A model generated the notes under the pieces. That model was not told where the DNA came from and ran no database searches. It saw only the letters and a program-made list of their open reading frames with translations. Below are positions 25,201 through 34,181 of a stretch of 64,000 bases of DNA, in pieces (the stretch's first letter is position 1; the number at the start of each line of letters is the position of its first letter). The stretch is from Aeoliella mucimassa (GTDB lineage Bacteria; Planctomycetota; Planctomycetia; Pirellulales; Lacipirellulaceae): contig NZ_CP036278.1 of the NCBI RefSeq assembly GCF_007748035.1, positions 6,324,001 to 6,388,000 on the forward strand. Direction: 5' to 3'. A program made the translations under genes and the position numbers.

Positions 25201-25992
25201 ATGGCAACCTTGAAAACGGCCGACGAACTAAAGAGCATCTTCCAGGAGGGCTGGAACATTCCCGAGCGGGTCGAAAACTACTCGCGGGGCGTGAAAGAGT
25301 TTACCGAGGGACCAACGCACGTTGCCTGGCGCGACACGCTGGCCGCCGCAGCCGGCGGCACCGCCCCGCTCGACGTGCTCGACGTCGGCACTGGGCCAGG
25401 CATCTACGCTTGCTTGTACGCGCAAATGGGGCATCGCGCCGTGGGGCTCGACTTCTCGGAACGCATGCTCACGGTCGCCCGCCAGCGAAAGGCCGAGCTG
25501 CAGCTCGACTGCGAGTTCCTGATGGGTGATGCCGAGGCCCCTCCGTTCGACGCGGAGAGCTTCGACGTGGTGTCGAGCCGCCATGTGCTGTTCACGCTGC
25601 CGCGCCCAGGCGTAGCGATTCGCGAGTGGGTTCGCGTGCTGAAACCAGGAGGACGACTCATCCTGATGGGCAACGACCACGACGAGTCGCCGAACACCCC
25701 ACCGCGCCGGCGGGCTACGCAGCTTTGGAATCAGCTCCGGCGACGGTTCACCAAACGCCCCGCCCGCCGCTGGAGTCCCGCCACAGGGTACACCGACGCG
25801 CTGGCCCAATGCCCGCTCCGCCGACATGGTTCGCTAACGCTGCGGGCGGTGATGGAAGCGGCCGGCCTCGACGACATCCACCTGCACCCGACCGATTCGA
25901 TCGAGCAAGCCCGTCGGCAAAGCCCCACCAGCAAGACCCGGCAATTCGTCGCCGCTGGCAAGTTCTTTATCCTTGTCGGTCGCAAGCCGTAG
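25201..25992 (+). CDS. Class I SAM-dependent methyltransferase in the importer operon
   Basis: This 263-residue protein is read from the ATG at 25201; an in-frame TTG at 25174 would add nine residues. Motif I is LDVLDVGTGPGIYACLYAQM, followed by GLDFSERMLTVARQR, the acidic LMGDAEAPPFDAESFDVVSS, and RVLKPGGRLILMGND. It starts 30 bp after the ATPase stop and is last in the run. The substrate is unknown. Its position suggests methylation of, or release of metal from, the imported chelate or a related metabolite, but that is inference. Confidence 0.82.
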   Translation: MATLKTADELKSIFQEGWNIPERVENYSRGVKEFTEGPTHVAWRDTLAAAAGGTAPLDVLDVGTGPGIYACLYAQMGHRAVGLDFSERMLTVARQRKAELQLDCEFLMGDAEAPPFDAESFDVVSSRHVLFTLPRPGVAIREWVRVLKPGGRLILMGNDHDESPNTPPRRRATQLWNQLRRRFTKRPARRWSPATGYTDALAQCPLRRHGSLTLRAVMEAAGLDDIHLHPTDSIEQARRQSPTSKTRQFVAAGKFFILVGRKP

Positions 25993-26156
25993 CACTTGCT
26001 TCAGCGGCCAGCCTACTTGCAGATTGCCGCCATGCTTGCCAGGCGAGCGAGGTTGCGGTCTAGTGCTATATTCTTTCGTCCCCCTCGCGATCGTGCCGGG
26101 GGCGAATTTATTGACGCGCTGTTTGCCCTGTTGCTGTCCGAGCTTGTATTCGCCCG

Positions 26157-27404
26157 ATGATTGTCCGCTTTTGCCTGTACTCGGTTCTCAAGAACCTGCG
26201 ATTCTCCGATCCGTTCCTGGCCATCTATCTGATTGAGCTGGGATTCTCGTACGCGGAGATTGGCGGGCTGCTCGGCTTCGAGAAGTTGGTGACCGCGCTG
26301 CTCGAGATTCCCTCGGGCTACATGGCCGATCATTGGGGGCGGCGGCGGATACTCGCCATTTCGTTCTTTTCGCATGCGGTGGGCCTCTCGATCCTGGCGC
26401 TCGGCGCCCTGTCGGACGTGCCCGCGTTGCTGTGGTTCTTCCTGGGACTCGGCATCTACGGCGTCGGCGAGGCGTTTCGCACCGGCAGCCACAAAGCGAT
26501 CATGCTCGACTATCTCGACGTCGCCGGGCGGGGGAGCGAATCGACTGCGGTGCTCTCGCTCACTCGCACGTTCTCAAAAGGGTCGTCGGCCCTGGCTGGC
26601 GTCGTGGCCGGTGGACTACTTTACCTGCTGAACGACTACAGTGCGCTGTTCTGGCTCTCGGCCGTCGCGGCTTTGTTCGGCTGTGGGCTGGTTCTCAGCT
26701 ACCCCAAGTACCTCGAAGGCGAAACGGCCCGCCAGCGCAAGGAACCCGAGAAAACCATCGACCCGCACGAGTACAAACTGGGGGCCATGCTCCGCAACCC
26801 AAAAATGTGGCCGCTGTTGGTTCGCTCGGTGGTTTACGAAAGCCAGGTCGAGGTACTGCTGAAACTGTTCTTGCAGCCGTTTCTGTACCAGGGGCTGACC
26901 GCCGCAGGGTTGCCGATCGGAGGAGTCGACGCGGCAGCGAAACGTGGCACCGGTTCGCTACTGGTCGGCGTGAACGAATTGTTTCGCGATAGCCTGGGTG
27001 CCGTGGGAGCGAAGAACAGCGCCCGCGCCGAACGACGCTTTGCCGATCGCCGGAGCGTGCTACGGATCATCTACTTGCTCACCACTGTTGCGGTAGCAGT
27101 GCTCACCCTGGCTGCAGTCGACGCTTCGCGGTTCTCGCTGGTGCTGGTGGGACTCGCAACGGTGGGGGCCCTCACTTTTTTGCAGAACTTGCGGCGACCG
27201 ATCTTTGTCAGCGAACTGAACGAGGTGGCCAACAAGCCATTGCGGGCGACCATCCTGTCGATCGACAGCCAGGCCCGCAGTTTCATGGTCGCTGCCCAAT
27301 TACCGCTGCTCGGTCTTGCGGCCGACCACTGGGGGCTGTGGACCGTCGGGGCGATCACCGGCGTGCTGATGCTGGTCGGGGCGTTGTTCTACAGCCGAGG
27401 CTAG
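26157..27404 (+). CDS. MFS transporter
   Basis: This 415-residue membrane protein has major facilitator features: an N-terminal half with LEIPSGYMADHWGRRRILAI (the loop 2-3 motif A, DxxGRR), an acidic helix pair (GIYGVGEAFRTGSHKAIMLD), a cytoplasmic central loop (ETARQRKEPEKTID) and a second bundle ending WTVGAITGVLMLVGALFYS. The substrate cannot be inferred. It lies 164 bp after the methyltransferase gene, so it need not belong to the importer operon. Confidence 0.85.
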   Translation: MIVRFCLYSVLKNLRFSDPFLAIYLIELGFSYAEIGGLLGFEKLVTALLEIPSGYMADHWGRRRILAISFFSHAVGLSILALGALSDVPALLWFFLGLGIYGVGEAFRTGSHKAIMLDYLDVAGRGSESTAVLSLTRTFSKGSSALAGVVAGGLLYLLNDYSALFWLSAVAALFGCGLVLSYPKYLEGETARQRKEPEKTIDPHEYKLGAMLRNPKMWPLLVRSVVYESQVEVLLKLFLQPFLYQGLTAAGLPIGGVDAAAKRGTGSLLVGVNELFRDSLGAVGAKNSARAERRFADRRSVLRIIYLLTTVAVAVLTLAAVDASRFSLVLVGLATVGALTFLQNLRRPIFVSELNEVANKPLRATILSIDSQARSFMVAAQLPLLGLAADHWGLWTVGAITGVLMLVGALFYSRG

Positions 27405-27725
27405 CACCAGCAGCGATGCCGCCATGGCTTGCACCGCTTCCCCGCGCGGAGCTTCGAGAACCCAAGTCCACGAAATAGCCCGAAACGAGGGAATTTCAGG
27501 CAAAGTCGACAGATTTTTGCCCCCTTTTGCCAACCGCCGGCACTTGCAGACGTAGGAAACGGTCGCAAGTTTAATTGGCAGTTTCTCGGAACTATTGCGG
27601 CCGACGCCGCGTCTAGATTCCAGTGGCCCCTTCAAGGGCTACACTTGGGGGTGTCCCCTCCTAAACCTACCTGCGACGCTTCTCCCCACCAGCTTGGCAC
27701 GTGTCGATCGGAAAGAACCTATCTC
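27405..27725. other. 321-bp gap before the giant exported protein
   Basis: No gene is visible. A short inverted repeat (CCCTTCAAGGG) lies near 27629-27639, followed by GGGGGTGTCCCC-type sequence. The gap presumably contains the promoter and leader of the gene at 27726. Confidence 0.4.
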
Positions 27726-30700
27726 ATGAGAACATTCACGCTACTAGCGACTCTAGCCGCGGTGACCTTTGCCGGTTTATCGACGGCCACTTCGGCAACA
27801 GCGGAAGACGAAATCGGCTACGTCGAAACCTTCGCCCTGGCCGAAGACCGCGAGAAGGTGCTCGAACAACTCATCCCAGGCACCGAAGAGTATTACTTCT
27901 ATCACACGCTCCATTACCAGCTCACCGGGCAGCACGAAGCCCTCGAGCAGATCATGGCTAAATGGCGCAACCGCATGCGCAACTCGCAGCTTCGCGATTT
28001 GATCGTGCGTCGCGAGCAGATGCTGGCCTACGACGAGAATCCTCAGCAGACACTCGCTTGGCTGCAACGGGAACTGAACCTGCACTTCAGCCATCAGCGT
28101 GATCGCGAACCGGGACAGAAGCCCGACTTGCCGACCGTGCTCGATCCCAAGCTCATCGATCGCGATGCGTTCATCGAGCGGGCGATCCAAAATCAAGACA
28201 ACTTGAGCCAGTTTCAAGACTCGGCGTTCGACTGGCTGCTTCGCGAGGGAGGTGTCGAGCTGACATCGAATCGCCGCCGGGCGTTGCTGTCGCGTCTCGA
28301 CCGCCCCGACTACGATGGCCTAGTCGGCCTGGTGCTGGCCGATCTGCAAACCAAAGAGAGTCGTGGCTTCGGCGAGTTTCCGATCCACGGCCAATTGCTA
28401 CAAGCGCAACTCGATCAATTGGTAAAGAAGAAGCCCGACCTGCTGAACAACAGCAACTTCATTCAAACCTATCTCAGCAAGCTCGCCCCTTCGGCCGACG
28501 CCGATCCGAACGATCCCGAAGTAATGCTAGCCCACTTGCAGCGTTTGTGGACCGTGGTCAGCAAGCTCGCCCCTGCGCACAACTCGCTCAAAGCACACGT
28601 GCTGTACGCACTGCTCGACCAGCAACGCGAAGCGGGCAACTACGATCGCCAGTTGTTCGAGACCTACTTGCAACTGCCTCGCCCGCTGCCGTACATGGAG
28701 CCAAAGTTTCTGAATCGCGACGAGATCCGGCGGAACATGGTGAACCTGAACCAGGACTTCGCCCAGGTGACCTTCTGTCCTCCGATCGGCGACGACACCG
28801 AGTTAGTCCGCGACTTCCTGCTGCATTTCCTACTCAAGCAGGATAGCATCGCCCCCTGGGACCAATGGGTCCGCGACACGTTCCTGAAGCCGCTGCTCGC
28901 CGAAGCCAAGATCGTTGCTGGAGCCGAGGATCGCGAACGCTGGGCGTCGATGCTCTCGCCGGCTGCTTACCAGGAGCTGAAAGATCGGGTCGATATCGAT
29001 CTGGTCGTGACCAACCCGCTACGCTTCGAAGTAGACGACGACGTCACGCTGGTGGCCGACATCAAGAACGTCGACAAGCTACTGGTGAAGGTCTACGAAA
29101 TCAACGCGCTCAACGTCTACCTGGCAACCTCGCAAGAAGTTAGCACCGGGCTGGAGCTCGACGGGTTGGTAGCCGGCGCTGAGCAGCAGTACGAATACAA
29201 AGAGACACCATTCCGGCGGGTCCGCCGCGAGTTTACGTTCCCTGAACTCAAGGATCGCCGCGGTGTGTGGATGATCGAGTTCATCGGTGGCGGCCGCAGC
29301 AGTCGAGCCCTCGTGCGCAAAGGGGGGCTGCACTACCTGTCTCGTCCTGGTGTGGCCGGCACCGTGCTCACGATCCTCGACGAGCACGATCAACCGGTCG
29401 AAGGAGCCACCGCCTGGCTCGGCGGAAGCGAATACAAGCCCGACGAACATGGCACCGTGCTGATTCCCTATTCCACTTCGCCTGGACGCCGGGCGATGAT
29501 CCTGCGAGCAGAGGATGGCTTCGCCTCGCTGGCCTTCTTCCAACACCCGGTCGAAAAGTACACGCTCGATGCAGGGTTCTTCGTCGATCGCGAAGCACTC
29601 CGGGTAGGTGGCGAAGCACTGCTGCTGGTGCGCCCCGACTTCCGCGTGAATGGAGTCGCGGCTCCGCTCGACATCCTCGAGCAAGTGAAGCTGTCGATCA
29701 CCTCGACCAACCTCGATGGCGTTTCGACCACCATGGAGGTGCCCAACTTCGAGCTGCATGCCGACAAGGAAAGCGAATACAAGCTTGCGGTACCTCCGCA
29801 GCTGAAGACGCTATCGTTCCAGTTGTCGGCAACTGTCGAGCAAGTGAGCACCGGCCAGAAAGTGAATCTGGCGGCCGGGGCGAATCGCATGCTGAACGAG
29901 ATCGACCAGCAGATGCCAACCTACGACCTGCACTTGAGCTGGCTCGAAGGCAACGCGGTGATCGAAGTGCTCGGCAAAAACGGCGAATGGCTGTCCGACC
30001 GCCCAGTGCGATTCACGCTGGAACATCGCGACTTCAAACAACCTTTCGGCATCATGCTGAAGTCCGACGAAGCAGGTCGCATCGATCTCGGCCCGCTGCC
30101 TGGCATCGTGAAGGTAAAGGCCTCGGCCGACGGAACGCAGAACAGCGAATGGGACCTGACGCAAGTGAAAGATTCGCACAGCCGACCGGTGGTGCTCAAC
30201 GCGATTGCTGGCGAACTGCTGCAGATTCCGCACGTTGGTAGCAGCGATCGACTCACGCGGGCCGACTACTCGCTGCTGAGCAATCACGGCACGTTCGTTG
30301 CCGACGAGTTCGGCAAGCTGTCGCTCGTCGGTGGCTTCCTGGTAATCGAGGGACTCGAACCAGGCGATTACAGCCTGAAAATCAAACGCGAAAACCGCGT
30401 GATTCCCATCCACATCGTCGCTGGCAAGCAGGTCGGTCCGTTCGCGGCCGGCGATCGTCGGATCCTCGAGACCGCCCATCACATGCCGCTGCACATCATC
30501 GCCGTGGTTGAGGACGAAGACGACTTGGTGATCAAGCTGGCCAACGCCGGCCCCGAGACCCGCGTGCACCTGCTCGCGTCGCGGTTCGATCCCGCGTACC
30601 CGCTACGGGGAGCACTCGGCGGCGCCTACGATCCTCCGCTCAGCATGATTACTCGCTCGTCGCAGCGCAACGTCTACCTGAGCGGCCGCGACATCGGCGA

Positions 30701-33700
30701 CGAGTATCGCTACATCCTCGAACGCCGGAGCGAAACGCCCTACCCGGGCAATATGCTCGAGCGTCCCGGGCTGCTGCTGAACCCGTGGGAAATCCGCGAC
30801 ACCAGCACCGGCAAACAACAAGCCCAACAAGGGGGTGACTACGCCGACAAATCGGAAGCCGAAGCCGCCATGGAAGAAATGGCCCGCTCAAACCAAGGCA
30901 TTGCTTCGCAGAATTTGGCCGATTGGTCGAATCTCGACTTCCTGAAGAGCGCCGGCGTCGTGCTGGCGAACCTCAAGCCCGAGAAGGGTGGCACGCTGCG
31001 AATTGCCAAGTCGCAACTCGGCGATCGTCAGGACCTGCACGTGGTAGCGATCGGCGCTACCGACATGGCGTTCCGTCACGTGTCGATGCCGGACGCCGAA
31101 GCGAAGTTCCGCGACCTGCGTCTGGCAACCACTTTGGAGCTCGACAAGCACTTTACCGAGCGCAAGGAAGTCGCCCTGCTAGCACCTGGCGACACGCTGA
31201 AGATTCCCGACGTGCGTGCTGCCGAAATGCAGGAGTACGATACATTGGAATCGATCTACAGCTTGTACGTGACCAAAACCCACGACTCGGTGCTGAATGA
31301 GTTTGCCTTTGTGCTGAAGTGGGATTCGCTCACTACGGAGCAGCAGCGTGCGAAGTACTCGAAGTACGCATCGCACGAACTGAACTTCTTCCTCAGTCGC
31401 AAAGATCCCGAGTTCTTCAAGCAAGTGGTACTCCCGTACCTGGCGAACAAGAAGGATAAGACCTTCCTCGACCATTACCTGCTGGAAGACGACCTGAGCA
31501 CCTTCACCGAACCCTGGCAGTACAGCCGGCTGAACATCGCCGAACGGGTGTTGCTGGCCGACCGCCTGGGGGGCGACGAGCGCGACGCGACCAAGCGGGC
31601 GCTCAAAGAGCTATTGGATATGATTCGCCCGAATACCGAGCAGCAGGAAGCCGACTTCTTTATGGCATTACGAGGTCGCTCGCTGTCGAGCGGTGGAGTC
31701 GCTGGCCAGTTTGAAGAAGCGAAAGCCGAAGCATCGTTGGTAATGAGAGATGGAGATGCCGATGAAATTACCAGATTCCGCAGCAGCCTTTCCCGCGGTC
31801 AGGCGGCAATCAACAGGCCTGAACCAACTGCTGGGGCTGCGCTCGCTACCGTGAGACCGATGGACGCTCCTGCGGTGAACGCGATGGAGCGACTCGTAGA
31901 GTCTCGTGATCGAATTGCCGATGCCGAAGCACTGGCAGATCGCAAGCTCGCCCTCGCCAAGAAAGACTCAGGTGTCGTCGCCTTCGACGGAGCGGAGGGA
32001 GCGTTCTTCGGGTATGGCGGTTTTGGCGGCGGTGGTCGTGGAGCAGAGTTCGACATCGCTCGACGCAGCCAAGTGCGTGGTTTCTATCGCAAGATGTCTC
32101 CTGTGAAGGAGTGGGCCGAAAACAACTACTACCATGTGCTCATCGAAAACCAGGGAGCCGACCGGGTGCTGATGAACGCTTTCTGGTACGACTACGCGAA
32201 GTACCTGGCCGAAGGCAAACAGGGCCCGTTCCTCTCGGAGCATATCGCCAAGCCGACGAACAACTTCACCGAGATGATGCTCGCCCTGACGGTGATCGAT
32301 CTTCCGACCAAGGCGGATAAGCACGAAGTCACCACCGACACGGCCGCACTGGAGCTCAAGGCCGGCTCGCCGATGATCGTGTTCCATAAGCAAATCGAAA
32401 CGGCACCGATCAGCGACGACAAAACACCTGTGCTGGTTGGGCAGAACTTCTTCCGTCAAGACGATCGCTTCATCCAAGTCGATGGGCAGCGTCGCGACAA
32501 GTACGTGACCGACGAGTTCCTGCCAGGCGTCGTGTACGGCTGCCAGGTGGTGGTCACCAACCCGACCTCCGCCACGCAGAAGCTCGACGTGCTGCTGCAG
32601 ATTCCCGAGAAAGCCCTGCCAGTCGCCGGTAGCAAACGTTCGCAAAGCGTGTCGATGCAACTCGAACCGTACGCGACGAACAAACGGGAGTACTATTTCT
32701 ACTTCCCCCGCACGGGCGACTTTGCTCACTATCCCGTGCATGTCGCTCGCGACGAAGCCCTGGCCGCCTGGGCCGATGCGTTCAAGTTCCACGTCGTGGA
32801 GCAACTGAGCCAGATCGACAAGGCGTCGTGGGACTACGTGTCGCAATGGGCGACCCCGGCCGAGGTGATGACGTATCTCGAGCAGCACAATCTGCAGCAA
32901 ATCGATTTGAATCGAATTGCCTGGCGGATGCGCGACCTCGATTTCTTCAACCAAACCATCGACCTGCTCGCCGACCGGCACGTCTACAACCCGCTGCTGT
33001 GGAGCTACTCGATTCACCACAACCAGCTCGGTCGCTTGCAAGAGTACTTGCGGATGAACGACGTGCTGCTCCGCCGACTCGGCGATCGCATCGACTGCAC
33101 GCTGGTGACCGTCGATCCCGTCGACCGGCGGTGGATCCAGCACCTTGAGTATAGCCCGCTCGTCAACGCTCGGGCGCATCGCTTGGGTCGCGATCGCAAG
33201 ATCGTGAACAGCTCGTTCCGCGAGCAATACCAGCGAGTGCTGAACGTCTTGAAGTACAAGGCGGAGCTTACCAACGAGGACAAGCTCGACATCGTGTATT
33301 ACCTGTTCCTGCAAGACCGCATCGGCGAAGCCCTCACCTGGCTCGACAAGGTCGACCTGAAGCAGGCAACTCCGCAGTTGCAGCTTGATTACCTGCAGTG
33401 CTATGCCGACTTCTATCGCGAGCAACCGGAGGAAGCCGCCACGATCGCGAAGAAGTACGTCGACTACCCCGTGGATAAATGGCGCGAGCGATTCGCCAAC
33501 GTGCTATCGCAAGCCGGCGAGATCAGCGGGGCACAAGTGGCCGATAGCGATCGCGAGGAAGACGATCGCGAAACGCTGCAGGATCAGCTTGCTTCCACCG
33601 AACCCGCTTTGTCGGTAAAGGTCGAGCAAGGTCAGGTCGCGATTACCTACCAGAATCTGCAAGAAGCCACGGTGAACTATTACGAGATGGACCTCGAGTT

Positions 33701-34172
33701 CCTGTTTAGCTCGAACCCGTTCGTCGAAAGCGAAGGACAACGGTTCGGGGTGATCAAACCAAATCACACCCAAACCGTTTCGCTCGAAGCCAATGGCGAC
33801 TTGGAGAAGGTTGAGATCCCGCAGCAATTCGCCGGCAAGAACGTGCTGGTCGAAGTGGTTGCCGCGGGTCGACGCGTCGCTCAGCCGTACTACGCGAACA
33901 ACCTGAAGGTGCAGATGGTCGAGCAATACGGCCGCCTGCAAGTTCGCCATGCGGAGAGCAACCAACCGCTGTCGAAGGTCTACGTTAAAGTCTACGCCCG
34001 CACGCCGGAAGGTCCGCGGTTCTATAAGGATGGCTACACCGACTTGCGAGGCAAGTTCGACTACACCAGCCTGAACACCGACGACATGGGGGGCGTCAGC
34101 GAGTTCGCGGTGCTCGTGATGAGCAACGAACATGGGGCGATCGTGAAGACCGCCAAACCACCGCAGCAGTAA
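27726..34172 (+). CDS. Giant exported protein (2148 aa), possibly alpha-2-macroglobulin-like
   Basis: The ATG at 27726 opens with a signal peptide (LLATLAAVTFAGLSTATSATA). Residues 30-430 are helical and charged. From about 430 beta-sandwich-like segments dominate: NPLRFEVDDDVTLVADIKNV, GVAGTVLTILDEHDQPVEGA, GFFVDREALRVGGEALLLVR and GDYSLKIKRENRVIPIHIVA, similar in style to macroglobulin domains. A Gly-rich segment (FFGYGGFGGGGRGAEFD) sits at about 1426-1443. Helical repeats lie around 1700-1930, and the tail is a beta domain (SKVYVKVYARTPEGPRFYKD). I see no thioester CxEQ motif. It is soluble or periplasmic with no clear membrane anchor. The family is conserved-looking but unknown to me; a protease-trap or structural envelope role is conjecture. 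Confidence 0.75.
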   Translation: MRTFTLLATLAAVTFAGLSTATSATAEDEIGYVETFALAEDREKVLEQLIPGTEEYYFYHTLHYQLTGQHEALEQIMAKWRNRMRNSQLRDLIVRREQMLAYDENPQQTLAWLQRELNLHFSHQRDREPGQKPDLPTVLDPKLIDRDAFIERAIQNQDNLSQFQDSAFDWLLREGGVELTSNRRRALLSRLDRPDYDGLVGLVLADLQTKESRGFGEFPIHGQLLQAQLDQLVKKKPDLLNNSNFIQTYLSKLAPSADADPNDPEVMLAHLQRLWTVVSKLAPAHNSLKAHVLYALLDQQREAGNYDRQLFETYLQLPRPLPYMEPKFLNRDEIRRNMVNLNQDFAQVTFCPPIGDDTELVRDFLLHFLLKQDSIAPWDQWVRDTFLKPLLAEAKIVAGAEDRERWASMLSPAAYQELKDRVDIDLVVTNPLRFEVDDDVTLVADIKNVDKLLVKVYEINALNVYLATSQEVSTGLELDGLVAGAEQQYEYKETPFRRVRREFTFPELKDRRGVWMIEFIGGGRSSRALVRKGGLHYLSRPGVAGTVLTILDEHDQPVEGATAWLGGSEYKPDEHGTVLIPYSTSPGRRAMILRAEDGFASLAFFQHPVEKYTLDAGFFVDREALRVGGEALLLVRPDFRVNGVAAPLDILEQVKLSITSTNLDGVSTTMEVPNFELHADKESEYKLAVPPQLKTLSFQLSATVEQVSTGQKVNLAAGANRMLNEIDQQMPTYDLHLSWLEGNAVIEVLGKNGEWLSDRPVRFTLEHRDFKQPFGIMLKSDEAGRIDLGPLPGIVKVKASADGTQNSEWDLTQVKDSHSRPVVLNAIAGELLQIPHVGSSDRLTRADYSLLSNHGTFVADEFGKLSLVGGFLVIEGLEPGDYSLKIKRENRVIPIHIVAGKQVGPFAAGDRRILETAHHMPLHIIAVVEDEDDLVIKLANAGPETRVHLLASRFDPAYPLRGALGGAYDPPLSMITRSSQRNVYLSGRDIGDEYRYILERRSETPYPGNMLERPGLLLNPWEIRDTSTGKQQAQQGGDYADKSEAEAAMEEMARSNQGIASQNLADWSNLDFLKSAGVVLANLKPEKGGTLRIAKSQLGDRQDLHVVAIGATDMAFRHVSMPDAEAKFRDLRLATTLELDKHFTERKEVALLAPGDTLKIPDVRAAEMQEYDTLESIYSLYVTKTHDSVLNEFAFVLKWDSLTTEQQRAKYSKYASHELNFFLSRKDPEFFKQVVLPYLANKKDKTFLDHYLLEDDLSTFTEPWQYSRLNIAERVLLADRLGGDERDATKRALKELLDMIRPNTEQQEADFFMALRGRSLSSGGVAGQFEEAKAEASLVMRDGDADEITRFRSSLSRGQAAINRPEPTAGAALATVRPMDAPAVNAMERLVESRDRIADAEALADRKLALAKKDSGVVAFDGAEGAFFGYGGFGGGGRGAEFDIARRSQVRGFYRKMSPVKEWAENNYYHVLIENQGADRVLMNAFWYDYAKYLAEGKQGPFLSEHIAKPTNNFTEMMLALTVIDLPTKADKHEVTTDTAALELKAGSPMIVFHKQIETAPISDDKTPVLVGQNFFRQDDRFIQVDGQRRDKYVTDEFLPGVVYGCQVVVTNPTSATQKLDVLLQIPEKALPVAGSKRSQSVSMQLEPYATNKREYYFYFPRTGDFAHYPVHVARDEALAAWADAFKFHVVEQLSQIDKASWDYVSQWATPAEVMTYLEQHNLQQIDLNRIAWRMRDLDFFNQTIDLLADRHVYNPLLWSYSIHHNQLGRLQEYLRMNDVLLRRLGDRIDCTLVTVDPVDRRWIQHLEYSPLVNARAHRLGRDRKIVNSSFREQYQRVLNVLKYKAELTNEDKLDIVYYLFLQDRIGEALTWLDKVDLKQATPQLQLDYLQCYADFYREQPEEAATIAKKYVDYPVDKWRERFANVLSQAGEISGAQVADSDREEDDRETLQDQLASTEPALSVKVEQGQVAITYQNLQEATVNYYEMDLEFLFSSNPFVESEGQRFGVIKPNHTQTVSLEANGDLEKVEIPQQFAGKNVLVEVVAAGRRVAQPYYANNLKVQMVEQYGRLQVRHAESNQPLSKVYVKVYARTPEGPRFYKDGYTDLRGKFDYTSLNTDDMGGVSEFAVLVMSNEHGAIVKTAKPPQQ

Positions 34173-34181
34173 ATCGCTTTG

